The notes below the pieces were generated by a model. It saw nothing but the letters and a program-made list of their open reading frames with translations, was not told the origin of the DNA and did not search any database. A stretch of DNA of 64,000 nt, from the NCBI GenBank assembly GCA_030674185.1, contig CM060312.1, positions 25,759,359 to 25,823,358 of the forward strand, written 5' to 3'. The position numbers were made by a program, and so were the translations under genes. Every line of letters begins with the position of its first letter. Within the stretch, counting starts at the first letter, position 1. This DNA is from Monoplex corrugatus. Taxonomy: Eukaryota > Mollusca > Gastropoda > Littorinimorpha > Ranellidae. This document shows, in pieces, positions 12,051 to 22,846 of this stretch.

Positions 12051-13504
12051 TTCTTCTTCTTCTTTCTTCTTTCATCTGCCGCTGGTGCCCTTCGGCGTCG
12101 CGGGGAGACACAGACGTCTGTCTGCAGCAAGGCGGGAGGCTTGATAGAGTGACAGGTCATGGGCTCGCAGGGTGTCAGCCACGGAGTCGCTCCATCGTCT
12201 CCGTGGTCTACCTCTGGCTTTCCAGCCAGTGTATCTGGTGGTGTATGCCCGTAGGGCCGGTTGGTCGGGCGGCATTCTGGTGAGGTGACCAAACCACCTG
12301 ATCCTTTGTTGTTCGACATGGTGGAGAATTGGTGTTAGTCCGACCATGTTTCTGATCACCTCATTCTTGATCTTGTCGCGTCTGGTCTTGTTGACAGCTT
12401 TTCTCAGCAGCGCATTTCACATGTGACCAATTTTCTCTCTAAGGCTTTTGTTAGGGCCCATGTCTGACACTGGTATGTGAGTGTTGGAACGAAGATGGCG
12501 TTGATGAGTTTTGCCTTGGTGCTCACTGGGATGCTGGGATATTTCAGAAGGGGGCGAGTTGGTAACTGACTGCGTTCGCTTTCTGGCATCTTGTTTCTAT
12601 CTCTCTGTCCAATTTTCCATCTTCAGTGAAGAGGCTGCCAAGGTATTTAAATTCTTTGGTCTGTTTCAGCTGGGTGCCGTTGATGTTGATGTCCAGCTTT
12701 CCTGGATTTCTGCTGACAGACATAACTTCTGTTTTGTTGATACTGATCTTCATATCATACTTCTCGCAGCTTGTGTTGAGTTGGTCTGTGTGTTCTTGAA
12801 GAGCTGCTTTGTTCTGATTCATCAAGGACTGGTCGTCAGCAAATAATAGTTCGTTCAGGGCCTCCAGATCTGGATTGGCTTCCTTTGTAATCTGGTCCAT
12901 GTAGATCACGAAGAGAAGGGGAGAGAGTACGCAGCCTTGCCTGACCCCTGATGTAACCGGGAACCAGTCCGATGTTCCACTGGCTGTTCGGACTGCGCTC
13001 CTACTGTTGGCATAGATTGCTCTGATGTTATCAAGCAACTGCCCCTTCACGTCGTACTGCTCCAGGATCTTCCAGAGCTTGTCTCTGTTGACTCGGTCAA
13101 AAGCTTTTTCTTGATCAACGAATACTGTATGCAAGTCTTGGTTGTATTCGATGGCTCTTTCACACAGCTGTCGGAGTGCGAAAATGGCATCTGTGCACCC
13201 TCTTCCTTTCCGAAAGCCAAACTGGGCATTGCTCAGTAGGTGTTCTGCTTTGGCTCTTGTGCGCTGTTCCAGAATCTTTGCATACATTTTCCCTACATGG
13301 CTGAGAAGTGAAATACCTCTGTATGTGCTGCAGTCTTTCTTGCTGCCCTTCTTCTTCCAAATTGGCACCACTATTGCATTTTGCCAGTCCATTGGTACTT
13401 TCCTCTCTTCCCATGCTTTCTGGAAGATGATGGTGAGCCACTTAACTCCCGTTTCTCCGCATGCAAGGATGGCTTCAGTTGTTATGCCATCATTGCCTGC
13501 TGCT
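12051..13504 (-). mobile_element. 5'-truncated RTE-like LINE (RT domain and C-terminus)
   Basis: On the minus strand a 282-codon frame (13,392 to 12,544) carries RT motifs in order: GISLLSHVGKMYAKIL, QFGFRKGRGCTDAIF, FVDQEKAFDRVNRDKL, GVRQGCVLSPLLF and the catalytic LFADDQSLM (usual Y-x-DD replaced by FADD, which is common). The frame extends upstream of its first ATG to about 13,509 (AAGNDGITTEAILACGETG). A frameshift near 12,560 separates it from the C-terminal part (RWFGHLTRMPPDQPALRAY near 12,280). The 3' end is a GAA-type tail (12,051-12,069 reads CTT on the plus strand). Flanking TTGCATTACAC at 12,040-12,050 and 13,505-13,515 is an 11-bp target duplication. Lacking its endonuclease, it is dead. 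Confidence 0.85.
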
Positions 13505-13515
13505 TTGCATTACAC

Positions 13516-13690
13516 AGCAGAGGATTAGACAGATTGGCCACTTGACCGGCATGCCAGTCAACCAACCAGCCCTCTGAGCTTACATCAGAAACTTGGACTT
13601 AGAGCCAGACAAAGACCATGGCGGAGATGGATGGAAGTGACAGATTCATTTCACATCTACATCATGATTAAGCCAAGCTTTCCGTCTAGT
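13516..13690 (+). mobile_element. Older RTE-like LINE, C-terminal fragment, right part
   Basis: Continuation of the 11,830-12,050 fragment after the nested insertion. It reads QQRIRQIGHLTGMPVNQPAL, then a stop and decayed sequence ending in GGDGWK. It parallels the RIRWFGHLTRMPPDQPAL segment of the inserted element but on the opposite strand. Confidence 0.65.
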
Positions 13691-13734
13691 TGCAGACCCT
13701 TAATTTCATCTCCTGACGATATCTTCTAATAGGA

Positions 13735-14125
13735 AAGGGCTGAAAAAGTAAGCAACATTGCCATTTCGAGTGTCTGGACGTTTAATTGTCGTCGATTTTG
13801 AGAAGGGCAGAAAAATTAAGTAACATTACCATTTTGAGTGTCTCGACGTTTAATTGTCGTCGATTTTGAGAAGGGCAGAAAAAGTAAGTAACATTACCAT
13901 TTTGAGTGTCTCGACGTTTAATTGTCGTCGATTTTGAGAAGGGCAGAAAAAGTAAGAAACATTACCATTTTGAGCGTCCCGACGTTTAATTCTCGGTGAT
14001 TTTGAGAATGGCACAAAAAGTAAGCAACATTACCATTTTGAGTGTTCCGACGTTTAATTCTCGGTGATTTTGAGAATGGCACAAAAAGAAGCAACATTAC
14101 CATTTCGGTTAATTGTCGGTGATTT
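13735..14125 (+). repeat. 68-bp minisatellite, about 5.5 copies
   Basis: The landmark GACGTTTAATT recurs at 13,777, 13,845, 13,913, 13,981 and 14,049, an exact 68-bp period, with a final partial unit. Some units contain GTAAGTAAC, a good match to a splice donor. The array ends about 20 bp before the acceptor of the first leucine-rich-repeat exon. Confidence 0.9.
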
Positions 14126-14147
14126 TTCGCATGTTGCTGTGTTTCAG

Positions 14148-14219
14148 AAATCTACGCTGGAATCATATTCAGAAGGTTGACACTGTTCTTCTGTCCGTCT
14201 TTCCTTCAGTGGAACATCT
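14148..14219 (+). CDS. Leucine-rich-repeat exon 1 (72 nt)
   Basis: A pyrimidine-rich acceptor (TGTGTTTCAG) precedes and GTAAGT follows at 14,220. In phase 2 (one base completes the previous codon, two start the next) the exon reads NLRWNHIQKVDTVL...FPSVEHL. This fits the leucine-rich-repeat register L-x-x-N-x-I followed by the F..L..L half-repeat. One repeat per 69-78 nt phase-2 exon is the known gene structure of LGR/relaxin-receptor-type GPCRs and some other LRR proteins. The length and phase match the exon at 14,704. No initiator or terminal exon was found, so the full product is unknown: an LRR receptor is likely, a GPCR possible. Confidence 0.8.
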
Positions 14220-14228
14220 GTAAGTATT

Positions 14229-14536
<308 letters not shown>

Positions 14537-14703
14537 GGCCCCGATGCGTGCACAATTATACAAACATGTATGCATATCTGTGTGTCTATATTCAGTTGGT
14601 TTTTTTTTCTTTCTGATGCATATTTATTCAGAGAATTATATGTATGCATAATATTTGTTTATTGATTTATTCATCTGTTTGTCTAAATTTTGTTTTGTTT
14701 CAG

Positions 14704-14775
14704 GTATCTGTCTTTCAATGAAATTACAATAATTGAAAAAGGATGTTTCCGCCTGGTTCCAAAACTGGGTTACCT
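14704..14775 (+). CDS. Leucine-rich-repeat exon 2 (72 nt)
   Basis: Strong acceptor (TTTTGTTTTGTTTCAG) and GTAAGT donor at 14,776. In phase 2 it reads YLSFNEITIIEKGCF then RLVPKLGYL, a canonical repeat (L-S-F-N-E-I). Joined to the exon at 14,148 the split codon is CT+G, Leu, so the repeat register is kept across the junction. The exon has no stop or indel and looks functional, unlike the surrounding transposon debris. Protein identity beyond the LRR is not visible. Confidence 0.85.
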
Positions 14776-14874
14776 GTAAGTAGTCTGTGTTGTAATTTGT
14801 CTAAGAATAGAAAAGGAATAAAATAGATACTGAAATAAAAAGATGAAACACTGGTTTTACCAGCTGCCGCAGAG

Positions 14875-15060
14875 AAGTAGTTATAGCAAAGCGGACTAGT
14901 TGTTGGAGGTCGTAGGTTCGAATCCCATCGTTCTTGTCAAAACATTAAAATTTTCCGTCCAACCTAGTTCCACCCAGATTTGAGCGTATTTTGGGCGCAT
15001 TAACAAAACGGGGACCACACACTCTAGTCCATCCACTTCACGGTATGCATCACTGAAGAT
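14875..15060 (+). mobile_element. tRNA-derived SINE, family C, copy 1
   Basis: TATAGCAAAGCGGACTAGT and GTAGGTTCGAATCCCAT match Pol III A and B boxes. The following body (fragment CCACCCAGATTTGAGCGT) is shared with 17,975-18,130. Both copies lie in introns of the LRR gene. Not a tRNA gene: no closing acceptor stem. Confidence 0.65.
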
Positions 15061-15269
15061 GTTACTCAAAGTTCCTTAGTAACACTCCGGTATCTCCATC
15101 TCTCGAGCCTGGTTGCCCAAAGGATATGATTATGAAAAAAAAGTAGAGTCATGCCATCTCAGCTCAGAATGAGTGGTCGTAGAATCTCCATCACCGTTCC
15201 CATTCTCGTCTTTGATCCTAGCATCATGAAAAACAAAATGTCAGACCTTATGGCTTGCTGAAGCGACGT

Positions 15270-15700
15270 TGACGATAAGACAGAAACGAAATGGTTTATC
15301 TGTGATCGGACGAAGACGGTCTGTAGTAGGCCTACTTGCAGCGAAGCGCCTGCAACAAAATAAGCTGGCGGTAGCAGTGCACGCAGGGCACGATCACATC
15401 TCAACAGCGCAAAACAGCTGCTACATGTATTTAACAAAAGACGGCCGTACCTTTCAGATCACCTCTGCACTCTGCACATACCCAGCATCACTCACTCTGC
15501 GATTCTTAAACAAAACCTTCCGAGGGAACCAAAGCACAGTTTAAAATTTATCTGGTCAATGTGTATTCAGTTTCATAAGACCATCTATTTGGAACTCACT
15601 GCCAGGGGATCTGGATGATATGCTCATCCTTTTGAACTTTAAATCACTGGAAAGACATACCTGTTCACGCAGGCTTTCCATTGTTATAACCATAGTTGTT
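15270..15700 (+). mobile_element. CR1-like LINE, C-terminal fragment
   Basis: Decayed frames give CYMYLTKDGRTFQITSAL..TYPAS, then a frame change and LELTARGSG...TGKTYLFTQAF. This resembles the end of CR1 polyproteins (..WNSLP..LR....FKS.LKTYLF..AF). The parallel region in the CR1 at 42.5-42.8 kb supports the call. Confidence 0.55.
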
Positions 15701-15756
15701 TATCAGCAATGTGCACTTCCTTCTCAATGGACGAGCGTCCTTCTTGTCTATGTCAA

Positions 15757-15815
15757 TTCGTTTGTTCGTTCTTTGATTTAACGTCTTTTCACTATAAGTG
15801 ATATTAGACCGATGT
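15757..15815 (-). mobile_element. 3'-tail scrap of the RNase H LINE family
   Basis: Its reverse complement matches the 3' terminus of the 54-58 kb LINE almost base for base, including the nested hairpin GTCT..CACT-TAT-AGTG..AGAC (15,783-15,809) and the GAAC-rich tail. No coding part of the element was recognised next to it. Confidence 0.7.
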
Positions 15816-15819
15816 CAGT

Positions 15820-16390
15820 GACCACTTACATATGCACGTCATATTGCATGGTACCATGTTTTATTCAAAGACGCCTGCAGGCTGGTGCCTCTCGCTTCAA
15901 TCCCATAGGTTTTCTTTAGAGTTTTCCCGCCCTTAGTTCATGGCCAGAAGACATATCTTGTGAGCGCAATGGGGCAAGGGTTTTTAGGTGATCTTTATCT
16001 GTCTGATGGCTCTGTCAGCGGACATACAGGGTATTTTGTTGATGCGGCCTTCCCAAGCGGCATCAAACCCCAATATGATTTGAAGTTATCGGCAGTGGTC
16101 TGGGACTGCTTGTTTTTTCAGCTAACCCCCGTGTCTGAATGCCATCTTTGTAATGTCAGGATTACTTTCTTCAGAGCACCGCACAAACTGTCAGGCCTGT
16201 CCAACGACGCATTATCATGATTATGAATTGTCACCCAAGTCACCAACTTAACCCACACCATTTTATAGTTATAGTCAGGCCTGTGTGTTTTTAAGGTTAG
16301 CTGTGCCATTAGAAGGGTTATCAGTAGGTTGTGACAAGACCTTGGGTCAGGTTCTTCATAAAGATTGTTCCGGACAGAGCAGTTGTTCTG
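15820..16390. other. Intronic non-coding DNA, nothing recognised
   Basis: Between the LINE-tail scrap and the RTE-like fragment. No coding match or repeat recognised. Confidence 0.4.
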
Positions 16391-16394
16391 AGCT

Positions 16395-16990
16395 CCCTGC
16401 TGTACTGCTGCGAGATCTGGACTACTTAACAGATGGCACATTGAACAACTGGAATGGTTCCACTAAAGATGTCTACGCAAAATCTACAATATCGCTAGCA
16501 AGATGGAGAGTCCATCCTTAATTCTCAAGACGTGTAGCGTGTCAGTATAGTGTCTACTCGTCAAATGCCAGCTTTGTTGGCCAGGACATCTGTCCGAACG
16601 GAAGACAACCATCTCTCAAAGATGCTCCTGTATGGAAAGCTGAAGCGAGGACTCCGAGAGAAGGAAGATCACTAAAGCGATATAAGCATACTCTGAAGGT
16701 CAACCTAATTAGCTAGGGCATCAACAGTATTAACTGAAAGACGTTTCCGGTAGCAGAGTAGGGCACAGTCACATTTGAACAACTCAGGAATCTACTATTC
16801 AATACAAGAAGGATCAGAGAAGCAGAACCCAATGCCGCGGGATATCGATCCCATGCAGCGCCATCCGAAGGTCATGTGCCTCCATGATCGATCTTGTATT
16901 CTACACCAGGCAATCAGGACAGCATGCCTATTTCTCCGTCAGATCAGATCATCCATCAAATGACTGCAGTGTTAACAAGGCTGCCTATTT
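16395..16990 (+). mobile_element. RTE-like LINE, C-terminal fragment
   Basis: Several plus-strand frames together give the post-RT region of RTE-like LINEs: WTTYRWHIEQLEWF, LLVKCQLCWPGHLSER, then MLLYGKLKRGLREK, and a Cys/His C-terminus (VMCLHDRSCILHQ). Stops and frameshifts are frequent. It lies upstream of the endonuclease-RT fragment at 18.7-20.3 kb, in the wrong order for one element, so I treat them as two insertions. Confidence 0.6.
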
Positions 16991-17221
16991 TTAGGAATGA
17001 TTAATACTTAAGTGTAACGCAGCATTTTGTAGTACTAATTGATGTGTCGGTCATCTGCCATAGAAGTCGGCACCAGTATTTCACAGCAAATAAATTTTTA
17101 TCCTGAGACTGAGCTAGCACATTGGTTTTGCGTCGGATCACGGTGTCTCTGTTTTTTTCCATTTTTGGTCTTCCTTCTCTTTCTTCTTCATCTCCTTCCT
17201 CCTCGTTCTTCCCTTCTGCTA

Positions 17222-17350
<129 letters not shown>

Positions 17351-17806
17351 GTGAAGGCGTGTGATAAAGAGAGAAAATAATCTGTTACCCCGATTTTCTC
17401 AGCAGTTTCAGGATCGATATTGACCAATTCTGGTCAAAATTGTGAATGTTCAGGAAACGCAAACGTATGATTTTGGTAGTCACGGTGCCAAGGTCAGGGT
17501 TACATGGAACAAAACACTGTTTCAGTTCAGCAAAGTTTGAGAAAAAAAGGTATGTGAAAACCACTTTTTCAGAAAGTTCTGGAAAATTTCTGCTCTGTTG
17601 TCACTATTGTGATAGCACCATTGTTCTTTCTTTACGTCAAGATTTATTTGATCTTCAGGTCACAGTGACCTTGAACATTACAGATCTGGATTTTCTAAAA
17701 ATTGTAACGTTCGTATGAAAAGGAAGATTGTCTGAATGGCTTGGCCATATTGTTTTTGTGAGTGTTCGTTTCCCTATTAACCTTGTGGCTGACCTATGTT
17801 TGGCAG

Positions 17807-17884
17807 TGACCTGTCCAGCAACCGTGTGGGGCCAGCATTGACCAGACCAGGTACGCTGTCAGGACTCCAGCAGCTGCGTGAACT
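17807..17884 (+). CDS. Leucine-rich-repeat exon 3 (78 nt)
   Basis: A weaker acceptor (ATGTTTGGCAG) precedes and GTGAGT follows at 17,885. In the same phase as the exons at 14,148 and 14,704 it reads DLSSNRVGPALTRPGTLSG then LQQLREL, a 26-residue leucine-rich repeat with the L-S-S-N-R-V core. It is 3 kb after exon 2. The shared phase and strand make one gene likely, but exons between them could have been missed because single-repeat exons are short. No further LRR exon was found downstream. Confidence 0.8.
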
Positions 17885-17974
17885 GTGAGTGTTTTGTAAT
17901 AATAATAATGATGATGGTGATGATAACAATGCTGATACTAATGCTAATATTTATAACATAATAATAAATGTAAT

Positions 17975-18130
17975 ACAGGCCGTTGTAGGTTCGAATCCCA
18001 TCAATCCCGTAAAAAGATCGTGAGATTTTTCGGCCCCAACCGGCGTCTACCCAGAGCTGAGCGTGCTATGAGCCCCATCGAGAAGACTGTGACCGCACAG
18101 TCAAGTCTCATCCATATCAAGGATGATTTT
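17975..18130 (+). mobile_element. tRNA-derived SINE, family C, copy 2
   Basis: Shares GTAGGTTCGAATCCCATC (B box) and CTACCCAGAGCTGAGCGTG with the copy at 14,875. Runs directly into dispersed repeat family D. Confidence 0.6.
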
Positions 18131-18132
18131 CA

Positions 18133-18220
18133 GTTTCAGTTTTTTAAGATAATGTCTGTGCGCTCTGTTTAAGCTCCATAAGCACTGACGCCACTGATGC
18201 CATATGACGGAGAGCCCCTG
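18133..18220 (+). repeat. Dispersed repeat family D, copy 2
   Basis: TTTCAGTTTCAGTTTTTTAA followed by CACTGACGCCACTGATGCC and an ATGACGGAGAGCCC block. Related to copies at 3.57, 30.03 and 35.0 kb. Confidence 0.6.
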
Positions 18221-18224
18221 CCAT

Positions 18225-18689
18225 TTTCTGGCAGCTCCTGTGGCCAAGCTGAGACCAAATGCGCTGCTGTGCGTTTCTTTGGACCACATCAGGCTGAGAG
18301 GGCCATCCTGATGACTGGTCAGCCAAGTACATCTATACTCATGACCTAGGATTGTGCCCCGAAGAAGACAGTTTGGTACTGCTGCAAAAGAGCAAAATCA
18401 ACACAAAGAGGTAAAGTTACGAGTTGCGTAAGTCCAACTGGATTGGTGTATGGTATGGGCATACGGGGTGCCTCAGACGATTGGAAAGGTCATCTTACCA
18501 ATCAGCTTGCATCCGCCTCAATATAGACAGTCCCCGGACGATAAAGCGCTGATCTGCCGCTGTCTTCAAGGATGCTTGGAGCTGACAATTGGTCCAAAAG
18601 CAAACGTTCATTGCATCAGGCAAACCACATAAAAAATGAAGAAAACACCAGTCATGCAAATGGACACTACTACCGAGTACCAGTGTCAG
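18225..18689. other. Non-coding, nothing recognised
   Basis: No gene or repeat recognised between the family D repeat and the RTE-like remnant. Confidence 0.4.
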
Positions 18690-20330
18690 AACCGTGTGCC
18701 CTGGCCTCTCAGACAGTCAACAACAAATCAGTGACAGCAAGAAAACAGCAGTGACCCTCATCGAGTTGAAGAGGATGGACACTGACATAGTGGCACTGTA
18801 AGAGACGAGTGCCTCCAATTGTGATTCAGAACACGTCCTTTCGCCTAGTCTTTCAACGTCGTCTGGCAAAGTAAATATCCTGAATGTCTACGCCCCAGCG
18901 TTGTGCTCATCTCGAAATACAAAGAATCAGTTCATAAATATCTTGATGCAGCCATCAGCGGGATTCCAGAATCTGAGGACATCCTTCTGTTTTGGTGATT
19001 TCAAAGCTATAGTTGGATCTGACCACAGCTCATGGCCACACTGTCTCGGACATTTTGACTTTAACAAGATAAATGACACAGCCAGAAACTGCTACACCTC
19101 TGTTCTTATCATTCGCTGTGCATCACCACCACGTTCTTCAAGACACCTCATCTCCAAAATGTCTCCTGGAGACACCCAAAGTCGAGACATTGGCATTAGC
19201 TGGACATGATCATCACCGGAAGAGGTGCTCTGAACAATGTGCTTCTCACACGAAGCGGTTATGACACAGACCATTGCATAGTGTGCAGCAAAGTCTGACT
19301 GAAACCAAAGAGGATCCACCGCATCAAACAGGAAGGATGCCCACGAATCACACCCCTGGGGCAGCTAACCCAGATTTTCGCATAGAAGTGAACAACCAAA
19401 TGGAACAGGCTTTTAAAGTAAGTGCAGCAACAGCCATGGAAGAGAGGTGGCAGTTCATTAGTGACACTGTCTGTGACACCGCCATGTCATCGTTTGGGAA
19501 GAAGAAGAAAAAAACAAGACTGGGTCAAGTCTTACCTGTCCGAGGTGGAACCAGTCATCGACGCCAAAAAGTAGCTCTGAAAAGATTCGCTGCATTAAGA
19601 GCAGCAGGAAACAATGCTCGAAGGATAGCTACACACTCTGCAGACAACTACGGGCAGACTCTGAGTCAGAACATCCAGTCGTGCGCCAGAAGTTGCGATG
19701 TGCAAGGCATGTATGATGGAAAGAAGAAACCTTTCAGGCCCACCACAGGATCGCATCGTTGAAGTCCAAGGATGGCAAAGCCATCAAGCCTGTGCAAAGC
19801 ACCTGGAGAGGTGGGTCAAGCATTACCAGAACCTATACCTCACTGACAACGGAATCACTTAGTCAGCCCTTGCAAACATCCCTGCCTTGCCTGTATTCGA
19901 TTAGCTGGATCTACCCCCATCAGAGGATGAACTCAGCAAGGCCATCGATTCATTTGCACCAGGCAGAGACTGCATTCCTGCTTTGGTAATTCATTATGAA
20001 AAACTAGTGCTCCTGTGGCATCTTCACGAGCTACTCAGCCTGTGCTTTGAGGTGGATCAGTTTCCCAAGACAAACGAACTGCAAATATCGTCACACTGTA
20101 CAAGAATAAAGGAGACCGCAGCGAATGTAATAGTTGCAGAGACACCCACTACTCACCGCCATCAGAAAGGTTTTTGTACGAGTGAAGAAGCTGCAGACAC
20201 TAGCAGAACTCGTCTATCCTGCATTCCATTGTAGCTTCAAGGCAGAGATTCACCATCGACATGATCTTCTCGCTCAGACAGTGACAGGAGACTAGTAGGG
20301 AAACAGAACCTGCCAAATTCAGGAAAAACA
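18690..20330 (+). mobile_element. Decayed RTE-like LINE (endonuclease to start of RT)
   Basis: Plus-strand frames, heavily shifted, show VEEDGH near the start, AAISGIPESEDILL and VGSDHSSWPHCLGHF from the endonuclease, then WRHPKSRHWH and LDMIITGRGALNNVLLTRSG. The linker gives NYGQTLSQNIQSC, and early RT gives SALANIPALPVFD, LDLPPSEDELSKAID and LLWHLHELLSLCFEVDQ. This is the EN-linker-RT order of RTE-like elements. It stops near 20,330, where a minus-strand Gypsy fragment begins, so its 3' half is missing. Many stops show it is long dead. Confidence 0.75.
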
Positions 20331-20334
20331 AACT

Positions 20335-21060
20335 TGCATCTTAGTCTCAGGCTGTGGAACATTCATAATCTTTTGAACATTGTCGGCATGAGGACCTTTG
20401 GCTGTCTTACAACTTATGCCCGAAGAAGTCTACATTCTCCGTCCCCAGGACGCATTTTCTTGGCTGAACTGTCAGGTTGGCTTTCGTACGGTGCTGAGCT
20501 GTTTCATGCTGTGTTCGTAGGTATTAGTGTGGGTTTGCGCGAGAATGTAATCCCAGTAATACACCACATTTTCATGTCTGTCAACATTTTCGTCTTGTCT
20601 CTCTTTAATGTGACTCCGCTGTTAAGCGTACTGAAAAGCATCTTCAAGCATCCATGGGTTCCATTTGATGTTACAAACACTGTTTTCGGGATATCTTTGT
20701 TACCAGTAGATACTTGCGAGTATCCCTTGCTGCTTGTATCGATCTTTGAGAAGTACTTGTCTCTGCTTAGTTTCAGGGAAACTTCTGCAGCCATTGGCAT
20801 GGGTTCATGATCAAGCCGTCAATTCATACAGATTGCAACGGTCAACACAGATCCAGCTGGACCCATCTTTCTTCACAACCACTACAAGAGAAGCTTACGG
20901 AGAGACAAACTCCTTATCACTTTCTAAATCAGCATGTCATCAATATTTTTCTAAATATCTCTCTGGCATGGTAGGCGGTAGATTAGGGTTTGGAATGAAC
21001 TGGGACAGAAGAAATGAAGTTGCAGGATTTTGTACAAGAGACTTAGTTCCAGTCACTAAA
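20335..21060 (-). mobile_element. Gypsy-type LTR retrotransposon RT fragment
   Basis: On the minus strand: KEFVSP, then ASLVVVVKKDGSSWICVD near 20,900, then MPMAAEVSLKLSRDKYFSKI, IPKTVFVTSNGTHGCLKM and, nearer 20,420, LTVQPRKCVLGTENVDFFGH. These match conserved segments of Gypsy RT in order. The YxDD catalytic box that should follow is lost in decayed sequence. The 158-codon plus-strand frame over the same bases is an antisense shadow. No LTR was identified. Confidence 0.75.
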
Positions 21061-21269
21061 ACAAGAAGGAAACTGCTGAACTATTGATTACACTGCAGGT
21101 TGTTACTCTTCTGTCGGTTGTGGCCCAAGTTTTAAGATGTCCATTGTCTCCTCTCATATGTGATAATACCTCCAAGAGCCGGAAGATTTTCTGCATTAAC
21201 GATTTCTTCTTTTGCGAACAACTTTCTGAGTACTCCTTGAGCAAGTTGACATGATAAGTCTTTACGTCA

Positions 21270-22050
21270 GTCTTTACATTTCTCTTTGCGTTCAGCCCAC
21301 CTAACAGCGGAACAAAGAGAAAGAGAACGAGAAAGAAAGAAGAGAAGGATGAGGCAAAAAGGGAAGAAGAGAAGAAAAGGACTTGGGCTGGGAGAGAAGA
21401 AGGAACGTTGGCACAAAAAGAACAACGTAGATTTTTTGGAGATCCAAAAAGCAGAAACGCAGCACAGACGTGAAGAGGCTTAACCCTATCATGAAGAGGC
21501 ACATGCTGAAGCGCAGCATTGACACGAACTTGAGATGAAACGTTTGGAGCTAGAAAGAGGAGAACCAAGAATAAGCAAAATCTCTAAAGCTGCATTTACG
21601 TTTATGGGTGGAAAAGATAAACGTTGACAGTACGTAAACGCTTTGCTAATGTTACTGGATGGTAGAGAGACACCTGAGTCCAAACTGACCACCCTATCAA
21701 CTACCCGTTGGCAGCATACTCGAGTATCACTTTACATTACAGTCAGGCGAAGAAGGCTTTGGTCCAACGCTTTGGCTGCAAAGAAAAGTGCAACCATCGT
21801 CGTTTCAAAGACTGCACGTCTAAACCTGGAAAGACCCCAAAGCAGTGTGTGGTCAGACTCCAGTCAACGATAGATAGAATTATCAGTAGTGAGGAAAGCT
21901 TTGACAAACACTTCAGTTTGATTTTGAGAGTGCAGTTCATCAACGCTTATTCCAAAGGGCTTGGCTGCATACCTGTGTGAGAAGAGTCTTAGGTGCTAAA
22001 AGATTTCCAGCATGGCGGAACAATGTCTGAGGGTTCACAGGTAATCATTT
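21270..22050 (+). mobile_element. Gypsy-type Gag-like fragment
   Basis: A Glu/Arg/Lys-rich coiled-coil-like start (21,300-21,480) is followed by EMKRLELERG and then AKKALVQRFGCKEKCNHRRF, TPKQCVVRLQSTIDRI and FSLILRVQFINAYSKGLG. This resembles the capsid region of Gypsy Gag proteins and the related SCAN-type fold. It lies head to head with the minus-strand RT fragment, so they are not in one intact element. Frameshifts near 21.49 and 21.98 kb disable it. Confidence 0.65.
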
Positions 22051-22059
22051 GCGCCGATC

Positions 22060-22731
22060 AAATCAGCTAAGGGTACCCCTGTTTCCATCGAGAGGACAAG
22101 CAACACTGTCAAACCTAGACACGACCGATGAAATACTTCAGGGGCTTAAGTCAGTTGACTGCCCACATCAGTGAAAAGGGAAAACGTTACCTGAATCAGG
22201 GAGGTATATCTGAGGGCCGTGATATCATCACAGACGTAGTGGACAACTAGGAACAACAAAAGTGCTAAGGACCATTCAGGAAGATCAGATCTGCGCTGGT
22301 GGACTACTGAAATCATCCATTGGTTCTGACATGGCTACTCCTGCCGAAACAGAATTGTGCATTGAATTAACACGAAGAAAATGTACAAAGCCTCACCAAT
22401 GTACACAGACAAGCTGGGATCATCGCACTGACTTGTCATATTTTGGGACCAAGCTGGGATCCCGTAAAATTTCACAGAAAACGCTCCAGTGGAATGTACT
22501 TGACTACTCTTAACACGTAAATACTATGTTACCCGAGAATTATGCACAAGAACACAGAACATTCTGATCTAACTTACAACACATGAATAGCGTGTAGTTA
22601 CACTATATCAGTCCCCAGTGTTGTTAAAGAAGACGGCTCATATCGATGAGAGTTTAACCCGTGAACACTGTGAATCATTTCATTCAAATTAACCGCGAAT
22701 CATTTCATTCTAGAACTTGTTGTTGTCTTGT
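22060..22731. other. Possible retroelement debris, nothing definite
   Basis: Follows the Gag-like fragment. It may hold more of the same element, but no zinc knuckle, protease or LTR was recognised. Confidence 0.3.
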
Positions 22732-22846
22732 TATTGTTGTTTAAAGCCCAGCCGACTGCGTAGAGCCATATCAGAGCTATAACCAGTTCAAATCATACAC
22801 AATACTTCAACAGGACAAAAAAAGGAAAAGAAAATTAAGTACACAT
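22732..22846 (-). mobile_element. SINE family A, 3' part split by a LINE
   Basis: Its reverse complement ends in the family A tail (GCAGTCGGCTGGGCTTTAAA) and begins at ATGTGTACTT, exactly where the other half (26,153-26,560) leaves off. AAGTACACAT is duplicated at 22,837-22,846 and 26,153-26,162, the target-site duplication of the LINE between them. Confidence 0.8.

Noticed and set aside
14875..14945. Possible tRNA gene (clear A and B boxes)
   Set aside because: No acceptor stem closes around the boxes, and the sequence continues into a dispersed body shared with 17,975-18,130: a SINE head.
20334..20810. 158-codon hydrophobic plus-strand frame that looks like a membrane protein
   Set aside because: It is the antisense of a recognisable Gypsy RT read on the minus strand.
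21286..21483. Charged coiled-coil protein gene
   Set aside because: The Glu/Arg/Lys-rich frame leads into Gypsy Gag-like sequence and is best seen as its N-terminal part.
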